Assembly (NCBI GenBank): GCA_949957035.1 | Contig: CATLIP010000111.1 | Span: 1 to 7,858 of the forward strand | Direction: 5' to 3' | Length of the DNA: 7,858 bases | DNA from: an uncultured Lachnospiraceae bacterium | Lineage (GTDB): Bacteria; Bacillota_A; Clostridia; Lachnospirales; Lachnospiraceae | Part shown: piece by piece, positions 1 to 5,673 of the stretch | Numbering within the stretch: the stretch's first letter is position 1 | Layout of the letters: each line of letters opens with the position of its first letter | Translations under genes and position numbers: made by a program | Notes under the pieces: model-generated | Databases searched by the model: none | What the model saw: only the letters and a program-made list of their open reading frames with translations | What the model was told of the DNA's origin: nothing

Positions 1-893
1 TTCAGGGGCCCGGCGTCGGTGGTGAAGGCGAAGGCCAGGCGGTAGGCGTACAGCGCCTGCCGGGTTTCGTGGTAGCGCTTATTGACGGCGCCGTTTCCGT
101 ATTTGCCGTCCCCCAGAAGCGGATGGCCCACCGACGCCAGATGCGCTCGGATCTGATGGGTTTTCCCAGTGATCAGATGAACCTTAAGAAGCGTAAGCTC
201 TTTAGTCCACGCCAGCGGGAAATACTCGGTCTCGATCCGGACCCCGCCGCTGCCGCTGACGGTTACCGTGTTATTCGCCTCATCCTTCTGAAGGAATCCA
301 TGAAGACGCTTCGATTCGGTGATCCTTCCCTTCACCGCGCACAGATAATACTTCTGAAGCGTCCGATTCTTAAGAAGCTCCCCCATAGTCTGTGAACCAG
401 GGAGGCTCTTTCCCGCAATAATCAGACCGCTGGTATTGCGGTCTAAGCGGTTGCACACCGAGGGCCTGAAAAGCCGAAGTTCTTCTTCTGTTACCGCTCC
501 CGTCCGAAGCAGATATGAGATCACATGCTCCACCGCCGACACATCGTCCTTACCGGCTTTCTGCGACAGCATCCCGGCCGGCTTATTAATAAGAAGAAGA
601 TCCGGATCCTCATAGATCACGTCAAGAGCCGTTCTCCTGGACGGCGGACTCCCAGGTACACCCCTGCTCTTCTTGGCGGTAAATTTCCCAATAGTCTCGT
701 CCGACAAGAACAGCTTGATACAATCTCCCTCTGTAAGCTTTTCCCGCCCGGCCGCCTTCTTTCCGTTCAGGACGATATTCTTCTTGCGGAGCATCTTGTA
801 GAAGAAGCTGTCCGGTGCATTATTCATATATTTTTTCAATAATTTGTCAAGCCTCTGTCCGGCTTCGTTCTTCGTAACGATAATCTCTTTCAT
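1..893 (-). CDS. RluA-family RNA pseudouridine synthase, C-terminus cut by the window edge
   Basis: This enzyme isomerises uridine to pseudouridine in structured RNA, probably 23S rRNA, in the cytoplasm. 297 residues are visible and no stop is reached, so the 3' end lies outside the window. Residues 12-66 form an S4-like RNA-binding domain (AGQRLDKLLKKY at 11-22). The catalytic domain follows from about residue 90. It carries INKPAGMLSQ (102-111), the catalytic loop CNRLDRNTSG (147-156) with the presumed catalytic Asp151, and the conserved segment ITGKTHQIRAHLASVGHPLLGD (241-262, given here by its ends ITGKTHQIRA and GHPLLGD). The start is ATG at 891-893; no other in-frame start exists between it and the upstream stop, and the next Met (residue 23) would remove part of the S4 domain. 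The nearest ribosome binding site is unusually far upstream. It is the last visible gene of the cluster. Family assignment is firm; the exact target uridine (RluA, RluC or RluD type) cannot be told from sequence. Its downstream half is clearly GC-richer than the neighbouring genes. Confidence 0.93.
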   Translation of the reverse strand, partial: MKEIIVTKNEAGQRLDKLLKKYMNNAPDSFFYKMLRKKNIVLNGKKAAGREKLTEGDCIKLFLSDETIGKFTAKKSRGVPGSPPSRRTALDVIYEDPDLLLINKPAGMLSQKAGKDDVSAVEHVISYLLRTGAVTEEELRLFRPSVCNRLDRNTSGLIIAGKSLPGSQTMGELLKNRTLQKYYLCAVKGRITESKRLHGFLQKDEANNTVTVSGSGGVRIETEYFPLAWTKELTLLKVHLITGKTHQIRAHLASVGHPLLGDGKYGNGAVNKRYHETRQALYAYRLAFAFTTDAGPL

Positions 894-910
894 AAACGCT
901 GCACTTGGTA

Positions 911-935
911 GTTCCTTTAAGAAACACTCTCCTTT
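911..935 (-). promoter_or_regulatory. Unusually distant ribosome binding site(s) of the RluA-family gene
   Basis: On the minus strand the 42-base gap before the ATG at 891-893 contains AAAGGAAC at 911-918 and AAAAGGAG at about 928-935. The spacers to the ATG are about 17 and more than 30 bases, longer than the usual 5 to 9. No ATG, GTG or TTG lies in frame between these sites and the assigned start, so the start cannot be moved upstream to repair the spacing. Either translation is weak, RNA folding shortens the distance, or ribosomes arrive from the upstream gene, whose stop is at 936-938. Confidence 0.4.
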
Positions 936-1511
936 TTACATAGAAATACCAGTCAGAATCCTCTTGATATTCTGTTCGTTCCGGTCACTCTCCTGCCGCT
1001 CCACCGCGGCAATGTTATTCAGCCCCTCGGCTCTGGCAAGAAACATGGAATAATCATGGAAGATCTTAACCGTCATCTTATCATACCGCTGGTCTAAGAG
1101 CGTCTTCTTGATCGCTCCGGCAAGAACCGCGTCATCCGTCTTAGGGCTCCTGGTATAGCCGCACAGCACATGCCCGTATATGACGAATGCCTCTACCGGC
1201 ATTCCTTTTCCCGTGCTTGTGATGAGCAGATCATACACCCGTGTGACAAGCGGCGCCTTCTCTTCGATCTCACGATATTTCGAAGGCTCGATCCCCTGAT
1301 GGGGATACATGGTGATAAATTCCACCAGCATCTTTGCCGCCGGAAGACAGCCCACAATTGCAACGACCGTGAATAGATTCTCCTTCTTCCCTGTCTGAAC
1401 ATACCCAAGGATGAAAACTGCCGCCACGACCGCAAATTCCACCACAGCCCACAGCAGATACCTGGTCTTCTGTACTCTCAGATATCCGGGCTGTCCTTTT
1501 TCTATTTTCAT
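936..1511 (-). CDS. Uncharacterised two-helix membrane protein (191 aa)
   Basis: I do not recognise a characterised family. The protein has a short basic N-terminus (about residues 1-17), then two hydrophobic segments at about 18-38 (YLLWAVVEFAVVAAVFILG) and 45-66 (ENLFTVVAIVGCLPAAKMLV), joined by a short polar turn with GKK. By the positive-inside rule both ends probably face the cytoplasm, with the hairpin loop outside. The remaining ~120 residues are soluble and mixed alpha/beta in appearance (for example LVTRVYDLLITSTGKGMPVEAFVIYGHVLC, residues 88-117 by position), ending in a charged stretch with ERQESDRNEQ (171-180). No catalytic motif, metal site or signal-peptide cleavage site is visible. 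The start ATG has AGAGGTAGG at 1516-1524 with a good spacing. It lies 21 bases after the SDR gene and 42 before the RluA-family gene, so it is probably cotranscribed. It resembles conserved hypothetical proteins seen in Lachnospiraceae; that is an impression, not a search result. Confidence 0.85.
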   Translation of the reverse strand: MKIEKGQPGYLRVQKTRYLLWAVVEFAVVAAVFILGYVQTGKKENLFTVVAIVGCLPAAKMLVEFITMYPHQGIEPSKYREIEEKAPLVTRVYDLLITSTGKGMPVEAFVIYGHVLCGYTRSPKTDDAVLAGAIKKTLLDQRYDKMTVKIFHDYSMFLARAEGLNNIAAVERQESDRNEQNIKRILTGISM

Positions 1512-1532
1512 TTGCCCTACCTCTTTTATATT

Positions 1533-2300
1533 TTAGTATCCAATCCCGTTCGCCCGTCCAAGGATGTCTGCTGTCAAGGCATCCGGCATCAACTTTGTGA
1601 GCGCTCTGGCACACTTCATTGGCAGGCCATAGACGGAGACTCTCTTCTTTTTTACGGAATCCAACAAGGCTTTTCTGACCACCTGCTTTGGCGCCGCCTT
1701 TACAGAGTCCTTGAAAGGATTCGGCAATTTACCGGAGCGTTGGAAAAATTCCGTATCCACAGGACCCGGGCATACCACCGTCACATAAATGCCTTGGGGA
1801 CGAAGCTCTGTCCCTAAAGCCTGTGAAAAACTATAAACATAGGACTTGGAAGCGGCATACACCGCAAACCCTGGTTGGGGTGCGAATGCTGCGGACGACG
1901 CAATATTAATTATTCTACTTCCATTTGTCAGATATGGCAAGCAAATTTGTGATAGTTTTGTCAAACCTTGGCAATTTAAAGTAATCATCCCTAGCTGCTC
2001 TTTAGAATCAATCTGGTGAAACAGCCCCACTTTGCCATATCCTGCGGCATTGACCAGCATGCGGATATTGGCGTTCTGCCTGTCAAGCTCTTTGTTAAGA
2101 CGCTCAAAAATATAATCCCGCTGCATATCTCCGTCAAAAATCCTGACAGGGACGGGTATCTGTTTTTTCAGCTCTTTAAGATATTCTGTCCTTCTGGCCA
2201 TCACCCATACCTCGTCCAAATTCCTGTATAGCCTTGAAATCTGACGGACAAATTCCTTTCCAATACCGGAGGACGCACCGGTCACAACTGCTATTCTCAT
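1533..2300 (-). CDS. Short-chain dehydrogenase/reductase (classical SDR)
   Basis: This is an NAD(P)-dependent oxidoreductase of the classical SDR family; the substrate is unknown. At 255 residues it has the usual family length. The Rossmann-fold nucleotide site TGASSGIG is at residues 7-14, the NAAG motif at 84-87, the structural Asn at 109 (ITLNCQG), the catalytic Ser in NIASSAAF (132-139), and the YxxxK pair in YAASK (Tyr148, Lys152). CPGPVDTEFF at 177-186 is the typical loop after beta-strand 6. The Arg-Arg in VMARRTEYL (33-41), just after beta-strand 2, suggests a preference for NADP(H), which is inference. The sequence resembles the DltE-like/YqjQ-like branch, whose members have broad or unknown carbonyl substrates. 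The start is supported by AAGGGGAGA at 2307-2315 with 6 bases of spacing. It sits 41 bases after ygiQ with no terminator between them. Nothing in the context names its pathway. Confidence 0.93.
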   Translation of the reverse strand: MRIAVVTGASSGIGKEFVRQISRLYRNLDEVWVMARRTEYLKELKKQIPVPVRIFDGDMQRDYIFERLNKELDRQNANIRMLVNAAGYGKVGLFHQIDSKEQLGMITLNCQGLTKLSQICLPYLTNGSRIINIASSAAFAPQPGFAVYAASKSYVYSFSQALGTELRPQGIYVTVVCPGPVDTEFFQRSGKLPNPFKDSVKAAPKQVVRKALLDSVKKKRVSVYGLPMKCARALTKLMPDALTADILGRANGIGY

Positions 2301-2341
2301 AGAAAATCTCCCCTTATTCTTTTATAGTTTCTATCCTGCCT

Positions 2342-4222
2342 TTATCTTTTCACTTTCTTCTTATGAATATTACGGATTGTCCTTTTTTTCTTTTGGATTT
2401 GCGGCGGGCTTTTTGGCTGTTTCTTATGGATTGGACGTATCAGACAGCGGGAATCATATCCTGCCAAATCCAACCGTCCTGCCAATTCAAGGGCCTCCAT
2501 TACCAAATCGTAATTCTTCGGGTCGCGATATTGAATTAAGGCCCTCTGCAAGGCTTTCTCATGAGGGTTCCTTGGCACATACACTTTCGTCATGTCCCTT
2601 GGGTCTACGCCTGTATAATACATACAGGTAGAAATCGTGGAGGGTGTGGGATAAAAATCCTGCACTTGTTCCGGCATATACCCTAAATCACGGATATACT
2701 CCGCCAATTTCACAGCCTCCTTCATGGTAGAGCCGGGATGGGAGGACATGAGATACGGCACAAGATACTGCTTCTTATGAAGCATCTTGTTTATGGCCGC
2801 ATACTTTTTCGCAAACCCCTGATAAACACTGTGGGAGGGCTTGCCCATCTTCCCAAGGACAGCCTCCGACACATGCTCCGGCGCAACCTTTAACTGACCG
2901 CTTACATGATACTCGCACAATTCCCGAAAAAATGTATCGTCCCGGTCCGCCATCACATAATCAAACCGAATCCCCGAGCGGATGAACACTTTTTTTACTC
3001 CCGGTAGATTTCTAAGCTTTCGAAGCAGCGACACGTAATCTCTGTGGTCCGCTCTCAGATTAGGACAGGGCTTTGGAAACAAGCACTGACGTTCCTTACA
3101 CACGCCATGAGACAGTTGCTTTTCACAGGAAGGATGCCTAAAATTCGCCGTAGGACCTCCCACGTCGTGGATATATCCTTTGAAATCCGGCTCTTTTGTC
3201 AGTACCTTAGCCTCTGCAATTAAGGATTCATGGCTTCTTGTCTGCACAATCCGCCCCTGATGAAAAGTCAGCGCACAGAAACTGCACCCTCCAAAGCACC
3301 CCCGATTGCTCACAAGGCTGAACTTTACCTCGGCAATGGCAGGCACGCCCCCGTCCTTCTCATAGGAGGGATGGTATGTCCGCATATAGGGAAGGCTGTA
3401 CACAGCATCCATTTCCTCCTGACTAAGAGGCATGGACGGCATATTCTGTACTACAAACAGATGCTCTCCATAAGGCTCAATCAATCTTTTGGCAGAAAAG
3501 GGGTCTGTGTTGCAATACTGTGTATAAAAACTTTTGGCATACAGGAGCCGGTCTTTCTTCATCTCTTCAAAACCCGGCAGTATCACCCCGTCATAGACAC
3601 TGTTCAAATCCCTTGCCTTATATACAGTGCCCGGAATAAAGGTAAGGTCACCGATGGCAATCCCACTCTCCAACGCCTCTGCAATCTCCACAATGGAACG
3701 CTCACCCATACCATAGGAAATGATATCCGCTCCTGAATCCAGAAGAACGGAGCGTTTCAGACGGTCTGACCAGTAGTCGTAATGTGCAAGCCGCCGAAGA
3801 CTGGCCTCTATCCCCCCTAGAATTACAGGCGTCTTTTTATAGACCTGACGAATCAGGTTGCCATACACAATTACGGCATAGTCCGGCCTCTTCCCTCTTA
3901 TGCCGCCCGGAGTAAATGCGTCTGTCTTCCGCCGTTTCTTTGATACGGAATAATGATTCACCATAGAATCCATATTACCGGCAGATACCAAAAATCCAAG
4001 CCTGGGCTCCCCAAACTCTGTGATACTTGCGCTGTCCCTCCAATCGGGCTGCGCGATTATCCCTACCCGATATCCGTGCGCCTCCAAGACTCTGGTGATG
4101 ACAGCATGTCCAAAAGAAGGATGGTCTACATAGGCGTCTCCTGACACATAGACAAAATCAACGTACTCCCATCCCCTCTCTTCCATCTCCCGCCTGCAGA
4201 CAGGCAAAAATCCTGCATCCAT
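2342..4222 (-). CDS. ygiQ: YgiQ-family radical SAM protein
   Basis: This is a radical S-adenosylmethionine enzyme of the YgiQ (UPF0313) family. Members are widespread but their reaction is not established as far as I know. At 626 residues it is near full family length. The N-terminal part (about 20-290) has the family signatures SGDAYVDHPSFG (27-38) and LGGIEASLRRLAHYDYW (135-151). The [4Fe-4S] motif CxxxCxxC is RGCFGGCSFC, with Cys309, Cys313 and Cys316. A second group of conserved cysteines follows at 366, 375, 380 and 386 (SCEKQ, VCKERQCLFPKPCPNL), a possible auxiliary metal or cluster site typical of this family. VGGPTANF (354-361) and KVAPEHVSE (445-453) are further family blocks in the SAM-barrel region. 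The last ~30 residues are very basic and low in complexity (KKKRTIRNIHKKKVKR). The ATG directly follows the HAD stop codon (TAG then ATG), so translation is probably coupled. Placement between RNA-modification genes hints at an RNA-related role, but that is inference. Confidence 0.95.
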   Translation of the reverse strand: MDAGFLPVCRREMEERGWEYVDFVYVSGDAYVDHPSFGHAVITRVLEAHGYRVGIIAQPDWRDSASITEFGEPRLGFLVSAGNMDSMVNHYSVSKKRRKTDAFTPGGIRGKRPDYAVIVYGNLIRQVYKKTPVILGGIEASLRRLAHYDYWSDRLKRSVLLDSGADIISYGMGERSIVEIAEALESGIAIGDLTFIPGTVYKARDLNSVYDGVILPGFEEMKKDRLLYAKSFYTQYCNTDPFSAKRLIEPYGEHLFVVQNMPSMPLSQEEMDAVYSLPYMRTYHPSYEKDGGVPAIAEVKFSLVSNRGCFGGCSFCALTFHQGRIVQTRSHESLIAEAKVLTKEPDFKGYIHDVGGPTANFRHPSCEKQLSHGVCKERQCLFPKPCPNLRADHRDYVSLLRKLRNLPGVKKVFIRSGIRFDYVMADRDDTFFRELCEYHVSGQLKVAPEHVSEAVLGKMGKPSHSVYQGFAKKYAAINKMLHKKQYLVPYLMSSHPGSTMKEAVKLAEYIRDLGYMPEQVQDFYPTPSTISTCMYYTGVDPRDMTKVYVPRNPHEKALQRALIQYRDPKNYDLVMEALELAGRLDLAGYDSRCLIRPIHKKQPKSPPQIQKKKRTIRNIHKKKVKR

Positions 4223-4235
4223 CTATAATACCTCA
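4222..4235 (-). promoter_or_regulatory. HAD-ygiQ translational coupling junction
   Basis: The HAD stop TAG (4223-4225) is followed with no gap by the ygiQ ATG (4220-4222). The ygiQ ribosome binding site TGAGGT (4230-4235) lies inside the last HAD codons, 7 bases from the ATG. A ribosome finishing the phosphatase is therefore well placed to restart on ygiQ, which suggests linked expression of the two proteins. Confidence 0.7.
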
Positions 4236-4909
4236 TAGGTTTCGTTTCTGATATCATCATAACTGTATATGTAGTAATCGGCAAGGCTTTTCTTCTTTTC
4301 TTCCTGAATACGGGAAAACTCATCGTCGATAGCACATACCTTCATTCCTGCATTCTTTCCTGCAAGGATACCCATGGGAACATCCTCGAATACCAGGCAG
4401 CGTTTTGGAGACACCCCCATCTCCTCGGCTACCAGAAGATAGACGTCAGGAGCCGGTTTCCCTTTTCCCGCTTCGCAGGCAGTTCTGACCACATCAAAGT
4501 ATTCTGTCACCCCTAAAGCCTTCAGGGTATCCTCCACAAGCGTCCGCCCATTGCTGGTGGCGATTCCAATCTTCTTTCCCTGCCGCCGCATTTCCAGAAT
4601 GAACTCATAGGCTCCCTCTTTCAGCGGCGCTTCCTTTATATAGCGCTCATGGGCCATCTCCGTCCATTCATCCATAATCTGCTGAGGCGTCTGCTTAAGG
4701 GTCGGGAACGCCTCAAGGAAGAACTGCACCACCTCCGTATAGCTCATCCCTTCAATATCCTCATGAAAATTCTTTGGCTCCACCAGACTATATTTTTCAA
4801 AAAAATCCTCGTCGATGGAAGGCCAAATCCACATAGAATCAATCAGCGTTCCATCCATATCAAAAATCACTGCCTCAATATCTTTCAGCATCTCAGTCTC
4901 TAACATCAT
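4223..4909 (-). CDS. HAD-superfamily hydrolase, beta-phosphoglucomutase-like phosphatase
   Basis: This cytoplasmic phosphatase or phosphomutase belongs to HAD subfamily I with a helical cap. All four HAD motifs are present. Motif I is FDMDGT (16-21) with nucleophile Asp17 and acid/base Asp19. Motif II is the Thr/Ser in ATSNG (117-121). Motif III is the Lys of GKPAPD (Lys151). Motif IV is FEDVPMG (174-180) with Glu175 and Asp176 for Mg2+ binding. The cap lies at about residues 25-95, and the 228-residue length fits beta-phosphoglucomutase-like enzymes. The actual substrate (sugar phosphate, nucleotide or other) cannot be read from the sequence. The start overlaps the stop of the upstream pseudouridine synthase (ATGA, 4906-4909). 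Two adjacent ATG codons at 4907-4909 and 4904-4906 lie 4 and 7 bases from AAAGGAG (4914-4920); the second has the better spacing, so the protein may be one residue shorter. Confidence 0.93.
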   Translation of the reverse strand: MMLETEMLKDIEAVIFDMDGTLIDSMWIWPSIDEDFFEKYSLVEPKNFHEDIEGMSYTEVVQFFLEAFPTLKQTPQQIMDEWTEMAHERYIKEAPLKEGAYEFILEMRRQGKKIGIATSNGRTLVEDTLKALGVTEYFDVVRTACEAGKGKPAPDVYLLVAEEMGVSPKRCLVFEDVPMGILAGKNAGMKVCAIDDEFSRIQEEKKKSLADYYIYSYDDIRNETYEVL

Positions 4910-5643
4910 CTAACTCCTTTTTGACCTTCTTTTTTCAGGCCTTCTATTTCATCCGGGGTAAGAAGCCTGTATTCCCCTGGCTTCAGATTACTATCCAGGG
5001 TCAATGTCCCCATACGCTCCCGTTTCAGATAGATCACTTCCTTACCCACAGCCTGAAACATTCTCTTTACCTGATGGTATTTTCCTTCCTGTATGGTCAG
5101 ACGAATCTCGGATTCCTCTGCGCCGGCAATAATCTCAAGATACGCGGGCATTGTCCGTTCTTCTCGGCCATCTTCCCCGATATCCAGCCCTTCTTTAAAT
5201 ATCTTTACGTGTTCCTTGGTGACGCGCCCATTGATTCGGGCATAGTAGGTTTTATCTACATGACGGCGCGGCGATAAAAGCCGGTGGGCCAGCGCCCCGT
5301 CGTTGGTAATCAAAAGTAACCCTTCGGTATCCCGATCAAGCCTCCCCACAGGAAACAAATCCTTCCGCCGCTTATCACAGAGCAGGTCTATGACCGTCGG
5401 CTCTTTCAAATCAGACGCAGCAGATATGATTCCTGCAGGCTTGTTCAGCATATAATATTCATAAGCGGCATAGCCTATATCCTTACCCTCCAGTGAAACA
5501 ACGTCCTCCCCTTCACGTATCTTAAGCTCGGGTGAACGGACAGGTTCATGGTTGACCCAAACTAATCCTTTGCGAATCATGCGCTTTACTTCCTGCCGGG
5601 TTCCGGCTCCCATATCCGCCAGATACTTATCCAGACGAATCAC
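4906..5643 (-). CDS. rsuA: RsuA-type 16S rRNA pseudouridine synthase
   Basis: This enzyme of the RsuA/RluB/RluE/RluF family makes pseudouridine in rRNA; the closest fit is 16S position 516 (E. coli numbering), which is inference from family resemblance. From the GTG at 5641-5643 it has 245 residues. An S4 domain covers about 1-47 (IRLDKYLADMGAGTRQEVKR at 2-21). The catalytic domain has YMLNKPAGIISA (64-75), the catalytic loop GRLDRDTEGLLLITNDG (100-116) with Asp103, and GKYHQVKRMFQAVG (187-200). I prefer the GTG at 5643 over the upstream in-frame GTG at 5650-5652, because that codon lies inside the Shine-Dalgarno sequence GGAGGTGA (5649-5656), while 5643 is 8 bases from GGAGG and gives the family's usual N-terminus. 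It starts about 30 bases after the rsmF stop and overlaps the HAD gene by four bases at its end, so it sits in the same operon. RluB is a less likely alternative. Confidence 0.92.
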   Translation of the reverse strand: MIRLDKYLADMGAGTRQEVKRMIRKGLVWVNHEPVRSPELKIREGEDVVSLEGKDIGYAAYEYYMLNKPAGIISAASDLKEPTVIDLLCDKRRKDLFPVGRLDRDTEGLLLITNDGALAHRLLSPRRHVDKTYYARINGRVTKEHVKIFKEGLDIGEDGREERTMPAYLEIIAGAEESEIRLTIQEGKYHQVKRMFQAVGKEVIYLKRERMGTLTLDSNLKPGEYRLLTPDEIEGLKKEGQKGVR

Positions 5644-5648
5644 AAGCG

Positions 5649-5658
5649 TCACCTCCCC
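5649..5658 (-). promoter_or_regulatory. Ribosome binding site that decides the rsuA start
   Basis: The minus strand reads GGGGAGGTGA, a near-perfect match to the 16S anti-Shine-Dalgarno sequence. It contains the upstream in-frame GTG (5650-5652) and so can hardly serve that codon. The GTG at 5641-5643 lies 8 bases downstream of GGAGG, an ideal distance. Confidence 0.8.
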
Positions 5659-5673
5659 AATATTTACTTAATA

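Noticed and set aside
1534..1562. Possible promoter TTGGAC-17-TACTAA ahead of the membrane-protein gene
   Set aside because: Only about half of the consensus positions match in each box and it sits in the end of the SDR coding sequence; chance occurrence is likely.
1270..1614. A 114-codon minus-strand open frame bridging the SDR and membrane-protein genes
   Set aside because: It overlaps two better genes in another frame and has no family resemblance or ribosome binding site.
3230..3736. A 168-codon open frame on the plus strand
   Set aside because: It lies fully antisense to the well-supported ygiQ gene, has no recognisable domain and no convincing ribosome binding site; it is a shadow frame.
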